Positions 10,173 through 21,934 of a stretch of DNA of 64,000 nucleotides are shown one piece after another. Source of the DNA: Diphasiastrum complanatum (lineage: Eukaryota; Streptophyta; Lycopodiopsida; Lycopodiales; Lycopodiaceae); the NCBI GenBank assembly GCA_029204225.1, contig MU832580.1, positions 1-64,000 on the forward strand, written 5' to 3'. The notes under the pieces are model-generated. The model did no database searches. It was not told where the DNA came from and saw only the letters and a program-made list of their open reading frames with translations. Numbering within the stretch: position 1 is the first letter of the stretch; each line of letters opens with the position of its first letter. Both the position numbers and the translations under genes were made by a program.

Positions 10173-12840
10173 AGTTTAAGGAAGTAACATCTTTTGTATC
10201 TAGTAACCAGTGTGACCAAGTTGACAAGAACAGTGAAAACAATTCCAACTACAAAGAAGTATAGGAATTGGTATGGAGAGCCCCTACAGATAAGCCACCT
10301 ATATCGAGATCCCTAAACTCATTACAATAGGAAAACGAAAGCCTAAGTTGCTGCTATGCTGCTGAGAACCATCTTGATGTGCTACTGTAGAGAGAGTCCA
10401 CTGTTAGGCTGTTGCTCGGGACCTTCTGAGATATTGATGAAGAAGAGACAGAATTGCTGAAGGTACTGAGTTGAGTTCAGAAGTGGTGAGTCCTGAGTAG
10501 GCATTGTTGAGTTGTTGTTAGAGAGGAATATGTTTGTTTCCAGCAAAGAGGTCGTGAAGTGAAGTACGTAATCGTGTTGCTAGAGAATTCTGAGAGAGTA
10601 TCGAAAGGCTACTACCATGTTTGAGTTATTAAAGGTTCGTTGTCACATAGATTGACGTATGTTATCTCAGTTAAGAGACTCATGTACGTTGGAAATACCG
10701 TCATGCCCATTAGATAGAGTTACTTTGTTCTGAGGAGAATGAGTATCCAGCTGAGATTCCTTTGGTTAGCCCGGAAAGTAATGTTCTATCAACAGCAGTT
10801 GAGTCTGTCCAAGGACTAGAGAAAGAGCCACTGATGTATGTGCAAGATAGAAGGAGTGAATGAACCCACGTTCTAAGTATCATGTCTATGTATACTTGTC
10901 AAGCTGACTTTGCAAATTGAGTCTCAGTAACATACCGCTGCATAGAGCTGCAGATGATGAGTGAGTTATTTCAGTGAATCGCTTGAAGCTGCTCAGAAGG
11001 ATCACACTAACTGCTAGAAGAACGCAGGTATCCAACAAGTTGTTTCAGCTTATGCCTATGGCTTTTTCACGTGATTACAAGAACACATTACTAAGAGCTG
11101 TCATAACGGAGTGCTGACTACCAGACCATCGCTATTCCAATTGCCTGACTCATCACCAAGTTCAGTACATTGTCTAAGCGTTAGTCTTCACATCTCGAGG
11201 TGAAAGCTATGATGTGTATGTTCAAGCCACGATTTTCAAGCTTGCTGCTGGAGTCTAAAATTGAAACTGATCAGACGTTGAGATAACATCACTATTATCG
11301 TTTGAAGGAGTCTCTGCTCCATCGCTACACTTAGAGACATCTGCCAAAAAGTCAGATATGAGGAGTCGCGGCTCCATCGCTGACAGAGAGGCACTTTTAA
11401 ACTCTCCATGCTCAGCAGTCAGTATCCAGTTCCAGCAAACAATGCTAGCTTTCCTGCAGCGGGCAGGTAGAAATATGTATGGTGGTCAGTAGCCACGTTC
11501 AATCCATCCAAGGAGTAAAATCTGTCCTAACTAGTGAGTAACCAGAGAGAGAGCCAGCGCGCTGTTTTCTTCTCCTCCCTCACAGAGTAGAAGAGTGGTA
11601 TGTGTCAGGCAGTCGCCATCAATGAGCTAGATCAGAGAGCAGCAGAGCCAAAGAAACCAGACCCGCAGATGAGCGCAGTCCATCGCTGCTCCAGAATGCA
11701 GTGAGGAGTGCCTACGTTGATCAGAGGCGCAGCCAGCCCACAAAGTCCTGCATGAATGCAATAGAGTGAGCAGCCAGTCTGAGACATCGTCAGTAAAAGA
11801 GATCCATGAACCGTGAGAAGAAGAAACTGAGGTTCAGATATTCGAAGGCAAAAGACCTGTCAAGAAGTGACAGACGGAGAGCATTCCTGAGGAGAATCGA
11901 TCAGTTTCAGGAAGCACTGAGGTATACTTTTTATGCATTATGAGTCTAGGAGTAGTAGATGGGTTGCACGGTGTTCTTATCCTTGTTGAGTAATGTGGGC
12001 AAAAATCAAAATGTTGTTATGTTTGCTGACTGACTGTTTGATCGATTAGTCCACTGAAAATGTTATTGCCAGTTGCTGCTACTACTTAGGACGTTACTGA
12101 CTTCGTCATTTATAAGTTGGGGTGTGGAATGAAATATAGAATCCCCTAGAGATATGCGGTTATTGCTCAGCGCCATGACTGTATTAAATAACGAGAATGG
12201 TATCATAGCATGAATTTTAGCAGAGTCAATTATTGCAAAACAAGGATGTATGGCTGCATGGGGTAACGTAGATGGTATGATTGGCAGAAGGAAATAGCCA
12301 ACACTGTTTAAGCTAGTCTTTTCGAACTACTTGAGTATGATGTATTAGCGATCTGAATGATTAATGAATCGGTGTTATGAAATGATACCAAGTCAATATA
12401 AGTGCAAGGTTTACATGGGACTTTTTGTGAATGTTTGACAATTTCATGATTGCTAAAGTAAAGTGAACTACTTGATTAAGAATTCCATGTATAAGGTATG
12501 TACTGCGTTATGAAAAACCGAATTAACCGACCCTCTTGAAACATAGAGGCTGTTTTATACCTGGTGAGGGTGAAACATACCTCTCGGGCTAGGAAAAAAC
12601 AAACTTTTACAGTGAGTGTTCCACATTTAGAAACACCCCTCCCAAGTTACCCGTTGAAAGACACGGGCCTTGGGAGACGTACACTCGACCGCCTAACTCC
12701 TAAGGTGTGTCGAACCCATGAGCACGAACAAGCTGAGAAAAGACCACAAAAGTGTAAAAGTCAATGTTAATGGTTTAAATGGTACGTAACCCAGATACTC
12801 ACCGATAACAATACGAAGATTCACTTTAGATGGAACGAAA
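10173..12840. other. Non-coding stretch, probably retrotransposon LTR/leader debris
   Basis: There is no long open frame in 2.7 kb. The segment 10300-11900 is richer in GC and in gag/ctg words than its surroundings, as leaders of plant LTR elements often are, and 11930-12840 resembles LTR sequence in composition. I found no matching second copy in the window and no clear LTR ends, so the assignment is only a suggestion. A 68-codon ORF at 12564-12770 has no recognisable feature. Confidence 0.35.
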
Positions 12841-13045
12841 TGAAAATCTTATTGAATTTCTCATATGTTGGGTTGAGTAATGAGATGTAGATGAGAATAT
12901 AAGCCCTACTTGAAATATCAACTGACTAGACTGTGAGGATTACTCCATGAGTTTTAGGGTTTTCCCCCATACAGTATGACTTAAATCTATGTTCGACATT
13001 ACCATCAACAACACCCATTGCACAATAAATTTCATATGCATAATG
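12841..13045. repeat. Repeat R1, copy 2, left part
   Basis: Matches 1-205 of the window with a few one-base differences. It is interrupted after taatg (13041-13045) by the copia element at 13046-19476 and resumes at 19477. Confidence 0.9.
13041..13045. other. Target-site duplication taatg (left)
   Basis: taatg precedes the 5' LTR and recurs at 19477-19481 after the 3' LTR. The uninterrupted R1 copy 1 has a single taatg at this site. Confidence 0.95.
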
Positions 13046-13700
13046 TGTGAAAATTGTCAACATTTCCTAGCTAGTTTGAGGCCTAAATTGGCTAAAATTG
13101 TAAATAGTTTTGGTTCTGGAGTTTTGCACGTGTGAACCAGGCCACAATGTTTTTATTTACTGTATTTTTTCAGTATGATGAAGTGTCAAACTTCATACCC
13201 TTCAAAATGAGACCATTTTGATGTATTTTGGTCATATAAGCCATTTTTAGCTATTTTTCCTATATAGGGAATATCTAGGGTCAAGTACCTTCTAGAGAGA
13301 GGAGAGAGAGTCATCTTCCTCATCCATAAATAGTAGGGAAGTCGTGGAGAACAGGTTGGAGAAACCTTTTGTATGCTTCATTGAGATCAATAGATCATTG
13401 TCATTGTTTCTTCCTCCATTGAGAGCATTGTTGTGTGTATTGTCTTCAAGCTATTGTGTATGATCTTAGGTGCTTTCCAAAAGTGGTAGGCTGATGTATT
13501 ATGGACTGTATAATGCTATTTTGGGCCGCACTTGATGTTTATGGAAGTTTCCATTTGTGATAAATGCTTTTTGATCAAGTTCTTTGCATTCTAGGTAGCA
13601 TAGAATGTGTTGCCAATTCCTAGCTTATGTAGTTTGGAGTGCAAGCATTCAAGCCAATGATCTTGGAGTTTAGATCCACTTAGGATCTGTATTTTTCACA
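13046..13700 (+). repeat. 5' LTR of copia G
   Basis: 655 bp from tgtgaaaattg to tttttcaca. A TATA-like tatatagg lies at 13261-13268 and is the likely core promoter. It matches the 3' LTR except for one C/T difference at 13516. Confidence 0.98.
13261..13268 (+). promoter_or_regulatory. TATA-like box in copia G LTR
   Basis: The tatatagg lies about 215 bases into the LTR, where a U3 promoter is expected. The choice rests on sequence alone. Confidence 0.45.
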
Positions 13701-13712
13701 TGGTATCAGAGC
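13701..13712 (+). promoter_or_regulatory. Primer binding site of copia G (initiator Met tRNA)
   Basis: tggtatcagagc starts directly after the 5' LTR and is the usual plant copia complement to the 3' end of initiator Met tRNA, which primes minus-strand synthesis. Confidence 0.95.
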
Positions 13713-14872
13713 TGGTTGGCTTCTATTTACAGTAAGTATTCCATTTTTGGTGATATTTGGATGTTTGATCAAGTTCTAGCATGATTTTGCATTGCTTTGT
13801 TGATCAAATCTTACTAACCTTTGTTTTGTGAGTTGAACTTGTGGATCAAAAGCATATTTCAGGTCTATTGAAGATCAGAGGCTGAAAAGAAACTATTTTG
13901 GATCAGATCATAACACCTAATCATTTGTGATTGTGAGGCTTGTGCATATTCAATACTAACAATGTTCTTTTCAATCCTATTGTTGACAATCTCCATTCTT
14001 GGATGAACACTCTCCTTAAGTGGATGAAACTTCTCCTTAAGTGGATGACAAATGCTCTTTTGAGTGAGTTGTAATTCTCCTAAAGGCTGAGCAAAGCTCC
14101 CATTTGGATGAAAGATCCCCTTTTTTGGGTGAACATATTGTAAGCTCCATTGTGAAGAGCATATTGTAAAGATTGTCATCAATTTTGGCATAAATTTTGG
14201 TGTACTTTGTTGAGCATGTAAGTAACTCTCCTTATGTAATTTGATTGGAGCATTTGCTGGAAGGTGTTAACCATTATGCAAGTGTGTTTTCAGGTTCTTA
14301 ACAGGTTGAGGAACATTCTCATGTGAAGTGATCTTAGATCTACATCTAAACACCAAGATTTGACAAGATAGTGAAGCTAGTCTTGTGATTCACTAAGTGT
14401 GCTCATTCATTCACCTCTAAATCTTGTATTTATCACTTGCTGGAGTTTATAAACTTTTAGAAGTGTGGTTTACATGTGGTTTTACAGGTTGAATCAATAT
14501 CTTAGTGTGTTGATCATATGTTGATCAAGTTTGTTCATTACTAGGTAATCTTGGCATCCTAGTTTTGGGTATTTTCTAAGAATGCAAGTAACTCTTCACA
14601 CCATAACTTGATTTGGTCACTTGCTGGAAAGTTTGAGAGCTTAAGCAAGAGTGTGTTCAGGTTGGTTTGATTTTGTAATCCATTCTTAGTGTGTGCAAAG
14701 TGTTGCATGTGTTTCAATCTTCCTTTCTATGCTTGGAAACCATCTAGGTTCAAGATAGAAGTGTTTTAGGGTCCTAAATCTTCATAGATCTCTTTATCTA
14801 TCATTTGTTGAGAGAAAAGTGAGTGCTAAGTGCTTTAGGACAGAACCTAAAAGTTGAAGAAACATTAGAATC
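13713..14872 (+). other. Leader of copia G
   Basis: About 1.16 kb of untranslated leader between primer site and start codon. It contains recurring short motifs (ctccttaagtggatga twice near 14013-14047, and several tgttgatcaagtt-like words) and no long ORF on the coding strand. It should hold dimerisation and packaging signals, but none can be identified by reading. Confidence 0.7.
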
Positions 14873-17800
14873 ATGGCTTCCAATGGTGGGATCATGCTAG
14901 AGTCTAGTGAAAGGTTGAGTTCATCAAACTACTCTACTTGGAAAGTGAGGATGGAGTCCTTACTTGAGTTGAATGAACTCATGGACATAGTTGCAGAAAT
15001 TGACGAGAGACCTCTCACACTTCAAGAGCAACAAAGGTTTGATAAGAAGGCCAAAAGGGCTCTTCATATCATTAAAATGAATGTTACAAATGAACTTCTC
15101 AAGGAAGTTGGAAAGTGTCAAAGTGCAAGTGAGGCATGGAATGCCTTAAAGAAGCTCTTTGAATCAAAGTCCACATCTAGGGTATTGACCCTAAGGAGAC
15201 AAATATTTTCTAGTAGGCAAAGAGAGGGTGAAAGTGCTCATGCATTTATCTTGAGAGTTAAGTCCCTAAGTGATGATTTAGCATGCATTGATGAGAACAT
15301 AAAAGATGGTGAAATAGTCCAAGTTATGTTGAATGGTTTGCTAAATGAACATGCTAACCTTGTGCAAAGTTTTGCCATTCAAAGAGTCTTGCCAAGTGTG
15401 GTTGACTTGCAAGAAATCTTATTGGCTGAAGAACATAGGTTGCAATCAAAGCTTGATGGTGCATCCTTGCAAGGTGGAGGTGAAGAGGCTTTCTTCACAA
15501 AAGGCAAATTCAAGGGCAAAGGTAAAGGCAAAGGGAAATGGTCCAAAGGTGGTAACTTTGATCATGATGATCACTCTTCCTCTTCCTCTTCTACTAAGAA
15601 CAATAAGTCAAAGTTCAAGTGCTTTTATTGTGGGATAAAAGGTCATTTTGCAAATGAATGTTATAAGAAGAAAAGAGAGCAAGGAGAGAGGCAAGAAAAT
15701 CTTACAATAGATGAGGAAGAACATAACACATGTGAATCACTTGTTATGACTTCAAGTTTGTTAGCCAACATAGATGATAATGATCCTTGGTGGATCGATA
15801 GTGGAGCCTCATCTCACATGACAAGACATAAGGAATACTTTACATCCTTATTGTCTTATGAGGGAGAAGGTAACATCATCTACACTGCAAATGATGGTCA
15901 ATGTGACATCAAAGGCATAGGCACTATTCCTATTTCCCTTTCAACAAATAGGAAAGCAAATCTTGAAAATGTTTTGTACATTCCTTCAATCACTAAGAAT
16001 TTGCTTAGTGTAAGTCAAATGATTGACAAAGGACTTGATGTGGAGTTCATTGGAGATGCATGTTTGATAAGTAAATGTGGATCCTTGATTGCTCAAGGTA
16101 GGAGGCATGGTAAACTTTTCAAGCTTGATGCATGTGTGATCTCTAATCATGAAGGATGTATGGCTAGGGAGCAATTGACAAACCAAGAAGTTTGGCACAA
16201 GAGGTTGGGCCATCCCAACTTCAAATCTTTGGAGGTAATGGCAAAGAAAGAGCTTGTTCTTGGTCTCCCTAAAAGTCTTGTTGCAAACAATAGTGTTTGT
16301 GAACATTGTGCCTTGTCCAAATCTCATAGACTTGCTTATTCTAGATCTACTTCTAGATCTAAAGAAGCTTTTCAACTTGTGCATTCTGATATTCATTCTT
16401 CTAGTACAACTAGCAATGGTGGGGCAAAGATGTATGCAACTTTCATTGATGACTTTAGTAGGTATACTTGGATCTATCTTCTTAAAAGTAAGGATGAAGT
16501 GTTTGCTGCATTTGTCAAGTTCAAGAATGAAATGGAAAACCAATTCAATACAAAGATCAAATGCTTAAGATCTGATAATGGAGGGGAATACACCTCAAAT
16601 AGGTTCAAAGACTTTTGTATAGCACATGGGATTAAGAGGGAGATGTCTAGTCCTAGGACTCCACAACAGAATGGAGTGGCCGAGAGGAAGAATAGAACCC
16701 TTTGTGAATGTGCCAAGGCAATGAGACTACATGCTAATCTTGCTAAGTCTTTTTGGGGGGAAGCTTTAGCATGTGCTAACTATCTATGTAATAGATGGAC
16801 AAGTGCTTCCTTGGATGGTAAAACTCCTCATGAGGTTCTTTATGGTAGAAGGCCGAGTGTCAAGCATTGTAGGATCTTTGGATGTACATGTTTTGTCAAT
16901 ATCACACTTGATGATAGAACTAAAGAAGATCCTTTATCAAAGAAGGGTGTGTTTGTTGGCTATAGTGAAGTAAGCAAGGCTTACAAAGTGTACATTCCTT
17001 CTACAAAGAAAGTTGTCATAAGTAGGGATGTCATCTTTCATGAAGAGAATGTTTCCAATGTTGTTGATGTTGATGTTGATGTGCCTACTAATCATCATGA
17101 TGTGCAAGATGTCTTGGATGAAGATGGAGATGCCACTCCAAAGCAAACTTCAAGGAAGACTCAAAGGCAAAGGGCTAAGCCATCAAGGCTAACCTATGAT
17201 GAAAAAGGAAAGCAAGTGGTGGACAACTCTAACTTTGCTTTTCTTACCTCTTTTGATGAACCAACTTGTGTAGGTGAAGCAATTCAAAAGAAGGAATGGA
17301 TCCAAGCCAAGGATCATGAGCATCAAGCACTCATCAAAAGCAACACATGGAGGTTGGTAAAGCTTCCAAAGGACAAGAAGGCAATTGGTTGTAAGTGGAT
17401 CTTCAAGATCAAGACAAATCAAGATGGATCAATCAACAAGTACAAGGCAAGGTTGGTGGCAAAGGGGTATGCTCAAGAATATGGTATTGACTATGATGAG
17501 ACCTTTGCACCCGTGGCAAAGATGGTAACTATTCGAATCCTAATCTCTCTTGCAACTCTTTATGATTGGGATATGTGGCAAATGGATGTTACTAATGCCT
17601 TCTTGAATGGTGATCTTGAAGAAGATATTTACATGGAGCAACCCGAGGGCTATGTTTCACATGATGAGCCTAATCATGTGTGCTATCTCCAAAAGAGTTT
17701 GTATGGGCTAAAGCAAGCACCAAGGAGTTGGTATGCTAAGCTCAATTCCTTCTTACTTTCTCAAAACTTTGTTATGAGTGAGTATGATCATTCTCTCTAC

Positions 17801-18826
17801 TTTAGATTGAATGAAAATGATATCACTTTACTTTTGATCTATGTTGATGACATTATCTTAAGTGGTGGTAACAATCTAGATATAGATGAAATCAAGATGG
17901 CACTCAAAAGAGAGTTTGAAATTCAAGATCTTGGTAAACTTCATTATATCTTAGGAATAGAGATTATTAGAACTTCTAAATCTACATTCATATGTCAAGA
18001 AAAGTATGTTAACTCTATTCTAAAAAGGTTTCATATGGAAGATTGTAAAGTTGTTTCTACTCCTATGGAATCAAATGTAAAGCTAACTACAAGAAGTAAT
18101 GAAAGATCCTTCAAGGACATTACTCTCTATAGAAAGCTAATAGGATCTCTTATATGGTTAACCATCACAAGACCTGATCTAAGCTTTGTGGTTGGTAAAC
18201 TAAGTCAATTTATGCAAGATCCTAGTGAGGCTCATTGGAAGCTAGGAAAGAGAGTACTTAGATACATCTCGGGATCTAGAGATTTTGGCATCTTGTATGG
18301 AGGTACTACACCTAACCTTTGTGGATTTTCAGATTCAGATTTTGCAGGTGATCAAATGGATAGGAAGTCAACAAGTGCCTTTGCAATCTATCTTGGAGAT
18401 GGAGTGGTCTCATGGCTATCAAAGAAGCAACCAACTATCTCTCTATCTTCCACCGAAGCCGAGTACAAGGCATTAACAACATGCACCAAGGAGATTCTTT
18501 GGATCAAGAGGATGTTATTGGATCTTCACTTGCTGGAACTAGAGAAGACTCCAATCATACTTTGTGATAACCTTTCAGCCCAAAGCTTGGCAAGCAATCC
18601 TGTTTTTCATGCAAGGAGCAAGCACATTGAGATTGCTCACCATTTTGTGAGAGATCAAGTCATTGCCAAAGAGGTGGAGCTTCAACATGTCTCTTCAAAG
18701 GAGTGTGTGGCTGATATCTTCACCAAACCATTGGGAAAGGACCTATATTTAATGCATAGATCTAATCTTGGAATGTGCTCAAAGACTATGTTGAAACTAG
18801 CATCCAATGTTGAAGAGGGAGTGTGA
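14873..18826 (+). CDS. Copia gag-pol polyprotein, intact
   Basis: A single 1317-codon frame encodes all domains in copia order. Gag (UBN2-like) covers about residues 10-190. A zinc knuckle CX2CX4HX4C is at 250-263. The aspartic protease motif WIDSGA has D309. The integrase zinc domain has H442, H447, C476 and C479, and its catalytic core has D506, D568 and E604, a DD35E spacing. The reverse transcriptase has YVDD at 990-993. RNase H has D1154 and E1195 and ends with the ARSKHIE motif. The ATG at 14873 starts MASNGG, normal for this family. The stop lies inside the first bases of the 3' LTR. No frameshift or key-residue loss is visible. The polyprotein is cleaved to make the cytoplasmic particle that reverse-transcribes and integrates the element. 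Confidence 0.98.
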   Translation: MASNGGIMLESSERLSSSNYSTWKVRMESLLELNELMDIVAEIDERPLTLQEQQRFDKKAKRALHIIKMNVTNELLKEVGKCQSASEAWNALKKLFESKSTSRVLTLRRQIFSSRQREGESAHAFILRVKSLSDDLACIDENIKDGEIVQVMLNGLLNEHANLVQSFAIQRVLPSVVDLQEILLAEEHRLQSKLDGASLQGGGEEAFFTKGKFKGKGKGKGKWSKGGNFDHDDHSSSSSSTKNNKSKFKCFYCGIKGHFANECYKKKREQGERQENLTIDEEEHNTCESLVMTSSLLANIDDNDPWWIDSGASSHMTRHKEYFTSLLSYEGEGNIIYTANDGQCDIKGIGTIPISLSTNRKANLENVLYIPSITKNLLSVSQMIDKGLDVEFIGDACLISKCGSLIAQGRRHGKLFKLDACVISNHEGCMAREQLTNQEVWHKRLGHPNFKSLEVMAKKELVLGLPKSLVANNSVCEHCALSKSHRLAYSRSTSRSKEAFQLVHSDIHSSSTTSNGGAKMYATFIDDFSRYTWIYLLKSKDEVFAAFVKFKNEMENQFNTKIKCLRSDNGGEYTSNRFKDFCIAHGIKREMSSPRTPQQNGVAERKNRTLCECAKAMRLHANLAKSFWGEALACANYLCNRWTSASLDGKTPHEVLYGRRPSVKHCRIFGCTCFVNITLDDRTKEDPLSKKGVFVGYSEVSKAYKVYIPSTKKVVISRDVIFHEENVSNVVDVDVDVPTNHHDVQDVLDEDGDATPKQTSRKTQRQRAKPSRLTYDEKGKQVVDNSNFAFLTSFDEPTCVGEAIQKKEWIQAKDHEHQALIKSNTWRLVKLPKDKKAIGCKWIFKIKTNQDGSINKYKARLVAKGYAQEYGIDYDETFAPVAKMVTIRILISLATLYDWDMWQMDVTNAFLNGDLEEDIYMEQPEGYVSHDEPNHVCYLQKSLYGLKQAPRSWYAKLNSFLLSQNFVMSEYDHSLYFRLNENDITLLLIYVDDIILSGGNNLDIDEIKMALKREFEIQDLGKLHYILGIEIIRTSKSTFICQEKYVNSILKRFHMEDCKVVSTPMESNVKLTTRSNERSFKDITLYRKLIGSLIWLTITRPDLSFVVGKLSQFMQDPSEAHWKLGKRVLRYISGSRDFGILYGGTTPNLCGFSDSDFAGDQMDRKSTSAFAIYLGDGVVSWLSKKQPTISLSSTEAEYKALTTCTKEILWIKRMLLDLHLLELEKTPIILCDNLSAQSLASNPVFHARSKHIEIAHHFVRDQVIAKEVELQHVSSKECVADIFTKPLGKDLYLMHRSNLGMCSKTMLKLASNVEEGV
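18810..18821 (+). promoter_or_regulatory. Polypurine tract of copia G
   Basis: ttgaagagggag directly precedes the 3' LTR and primes plus-strand synthesis. The same tract is found in the copias at 35919-35930 and, on the minus strand, 58906-58917. Confidence 0.95.
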
Positions 18827-19476
18827 AAATTGTCAACATTTCCTAGCTAGTTTGAGGCCTAAATTGGCTAAAATTGTAAATAGTTTTGGTTCTGGAGTTT
18901 TGCACGTGTGAACCAGGCCACAATGTTTTTATTTACTGTATTTTTTCAGTATGATGAAGTGTCAAACTTCATACCCTTCAAAATGAGACCATTTTGATGT
19001 ATTTTGGTCATATAAGCCATTTTTAGCTATTTTTCCTATATAGGGAATATCTAGGGTCAAGTACCTTCTAGAGAGAGGAGAGAGAGTCATCTTCCTCATC
19101 CATAAATAGTAGGGAAGTCGTGGAGAACAGGTTGGAGAAACCTTTTGTATGCTTCATTGAGATCAATAGATCATTGTCATTGTTTCTTCCTCCATTGAGA
19201 GCATTGTTGTGTGTATTGTCTTCAAGCTATTGTGTATGATCTTAGGTGCTTTCCAAAAGTGGTAGGCTGATGTATTATGGACTGTATAATGTTATTTTGG
19301 GCCGCACTTGATGTTTATGGAAGTTTCCATTTGTGATAAATGCTTTTTGATCAAGTTCTTTGCATTCTAGGTAGCATAGAATGTGTTGCCAATTCCTAGC
19401 TTATGTAGTTTGGAGTGCAAGCATTCAAGCCAATGATCTTGGAGTTTAGATCCACTTAGGATCTGTATTTTTCACA
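18822..19476 (+). repeat. 3' LTR of copia G
   Basis: 655 bp, one base different from the 5' LTR by eye (T at 19292). It is followed by the second taatg at 19477-19481. Confidence 0.98.
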
Positions 19477-21004
19477 TAATGTAGTGGTGGGACGTAATGG
19501 GGAGGATGAGTACAGTGGGAAGTAATGATTGACTGTGAAAAATAGAAAAAAAACTACACAAGTAAGGGATTCAGGTACGTATGCCCCTCACAAACCAGTA
19601 ATCCATACCGAAATAGGAGTGGTATCACTATTTACCAAGAGAGGACTCCTAGAGTACACACCATAAAGTAGGACCAGATTGGAAGGGGGACACATTCCCA
19701 TATTGACACCTCATACATCACCGACAGAATGATGCATATCAATAGCATTATAGAAAAATATATATACCAGTGGAAATGAGTGCTTAGTAGAAATCATCCA
19801 TACCAAGGCCATCACCTATTTGGAAATTCATCCTCAGTAAGAAAGAGATGCTTATTGTGATTGACTAGCACAATACCAAAACCATATCACACGTTGAACT
19901 ACTCAAGGTAGAAAACTACAAAAATCATTAGAATCAATAAAACACCTACCTCTGAGATGCTATGGGATCGACAACGTTTTGAGAATGAAAGAATAAGGTA
20001 TCCTAGAATAGGGAATATTCTTTAAGGTCATTTTGAAGATCTTAACAACGACTTTAATGCAGAAGGAATATTTAAGAAGGGTCTACTAAACTTGCATATC
20101 AGAAGTTAGATCAAAACCCCAAAGTATTTTGCCAGACCGTTACGGAACTTCACCTGATACCTTGGAAGTACAATTAAAATCTATTCGTAATGATTTTCGT
20201 GTCCGATAGAATATCAAAAAACACGTTTGGTAACCCAAGAAGGTTTTGTCCAGTAAGCTGGAACCTGAGTTGGGGATCTGCAATCATTATAGCATTAGAT
20301 ACTACTTTGGGCCGTGTGACCACTGACGACCTCGCTTTAGAACTAAATACAAATGGAACCCACATATAGTCCACTTTGTAACTATGTATAGGTCAACACT
20401 GGTTTTCGCTCTCAGTTCAAGTTGCCCTACTAGACGGGATCCCCCGAGGAGCCTTAGGGTTCATATGACGGATATTAGTTCCTACTCCTACCGGGTGACG
20501 TATGCCAACTAGTCAGAAGAGGAATTCCGAGATATCATTTTTGCACACTTGAATTTCACCACAATCTGTAACCCGGGGATGTCTTACTTAGAATATGACA
20601 TCACGAGGATTATAGTTACCTAGACGTATATGAGTTCAGGCCAGATGGGTCATGGAAATTAATCGACGGTACGTCTACACATTTCACAGAAGTATCACAA
20701 CACCCCCGAATACCCCTTATGTCGATTTGTCTGACGAATACCTAGAGTCGCTTGGAACCGCTAATAGCATCAACATAAATTCCGAAGATAGACCCAAGAG
20801 AATAAATCAACAATCACTATACCAACACCCTGACCTCATGAATATCTTCAGTGACGTAGTATCTGAAGACCCTACTAATGATCTCATTTTTTATGTAGCC
20901 ATTGAAATAGTTAGAGAAGTACAATAGTTCCGAATCCATATTTACTATCGCATAGATCCTGTATTGGTACTATTATTGTCCACTACTTTGACTCGACTAC
21001 GCCA
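19477..21004. repeat. Repeat R1, copy 2, right part
   Basis: This resumes R1 after the copia insertion and matches 201-1734. The first part differs from copy 1 by many single-base indels and the last 800 bases by few substitutions. It carries the 91-codon version (20652-20927) of the small ORF at 1369-1656. Homology ends at 21004. Confidence 0.9.
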
Positions 21005-21239
21005 ATGATAGAAGAGAGTTAGCATACCAGATTCTGAGAGAGTAGAAGTGACAAAAATAGCATCACAGTTCGATAATCAGTTTACCTCCCAAGCGGTCAT
21101 ACCTCTGATAGCATGGAAAACTCTCATTGATCCGTACGGGGTGATCGGGATGGCCCCCGGGATTGGAAACGACGTTACCTTGATCACTCGTGTAAGGGCA
21201 TTGTAAGCCTTCCCTCCCGCTGGGGATCTTCCGACGGGA

Positions 21240-21640
21240 CAAGTCCCTTGATGGAAAATCTGCCCAACATAATCCTTCCACTTTCGTTTTACATGTCATT
21301 TTTGGAACTCAGTTATGGTTAAGCTAGATGTAAAGTTGAGAATGAGCAATACCAAGCATCCTGAAACAGATGGCCAAATTGAGGGAGTCAACCAAACTTT
21401 AGGGAATATGTGAGTAAAAAGCAGGCCCAATGGGAAAAATATTTGCCACTGGTGAAATTTGCTTACAATAATAAGAATAATGTTAGCACAAGATGAGTCT
21501 TTTTGAGTTGAACTTTAGTTTTAATGTTGTTAGTCCTGTTACAATAAAAATTCCTCAAAAAGTGCCTAGTGCGACTAAATTTGTAATTCAAATGAGTGAA
21601 ATATTAGCAAAAGGAAATATATGACATGCGATGGATAAAG
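21240..21640 (+). pseudogene. Ty3/gypsy integrase remnant
   Basis: On the plus strand a frame from about 21270 reads FW at 21301, then KHPETDGQIEGVNQTLGN at about 21356-21410, the gypsy integrase pattern HPQTDGQTERVN.TL that includes the catalytic Glu region. After a stop and a frame shift it continues with WEKYLPLVKFAYNN and FELNF. The upstream catalytic Asp residues are not clearly readable. It is a short scrap with no reverse transcriptase beside it and is not connected to the inverted gypsy at 1735-4314. Confidence 0.75.
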
Positions 21641-21721
21641 AGGTTTCACATGATGGTGATAACATGTGATTTTCAGGAGCAACAATAGGTGACTGATGGG
21701 CCGGCAAAGATATTGGATAGG

Positions 21722-21934
21722 TGGTGATGCCATGTGTCCGATATCACTCCTCACTGCTATGATAAAATATGCACCGAGCTTGGTGCACATAACCGTGAGG
21801 GAATTCCGTAGCACTGATATAAATTAGTATTTAACTTTAATTCAGATCCAGAAGAAGGAAAACAAAGTTCAATTGCATCGTTCTGTTTCAGATTATAGAC
21901 AATTATCAATTGTGGAGGATCATTCTGGGAAATC
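21722..21934 (+). promoter_or_regulatory. 5' flank of BAHD copy 2
   Basis: Matches, in inverse orientation, 4818-5030 upstream of the other BAHD copy. The shared conservation suggests it holds the 5' UTR and proximal promoter of the ancestral gene. A tataaa-like word lies near 21819. No element is certain. Confidence 0.4.

Larger units (their letters stand above)
13046..19476 (+). mobile_element. Complete Ty1/copia LTR retrotransposon (copia G)
   Basis: A structurally complete element of 6431 bp. It has two 655-bp LTRs (TG...CA) that differ at one base by eye (C at 13516, T at 19292). An initiator-Met primer site directly abuts the 5' LTR and a polypurine tract abuts the 3' LTR. A 1.16-kb leader precedes one uninterrupted gag-pol ORF. 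The 5-bp target duplication taatg and the empty site in R1 copy 1 prove insertion into R1. Near-identical LTRs and an intact ORF mean the insertion is recent and the element may be autonomous. The domain order protease-integrase-RT-RNase H defines the copia superfamily. Confidence 0.98.

Noticed and set aside
15986-16543. 185-codon minus-strand ORF opposite the copia G integrase
   Set aside because: Shadow frame of a well-supported polyprotein; no domain or start context.
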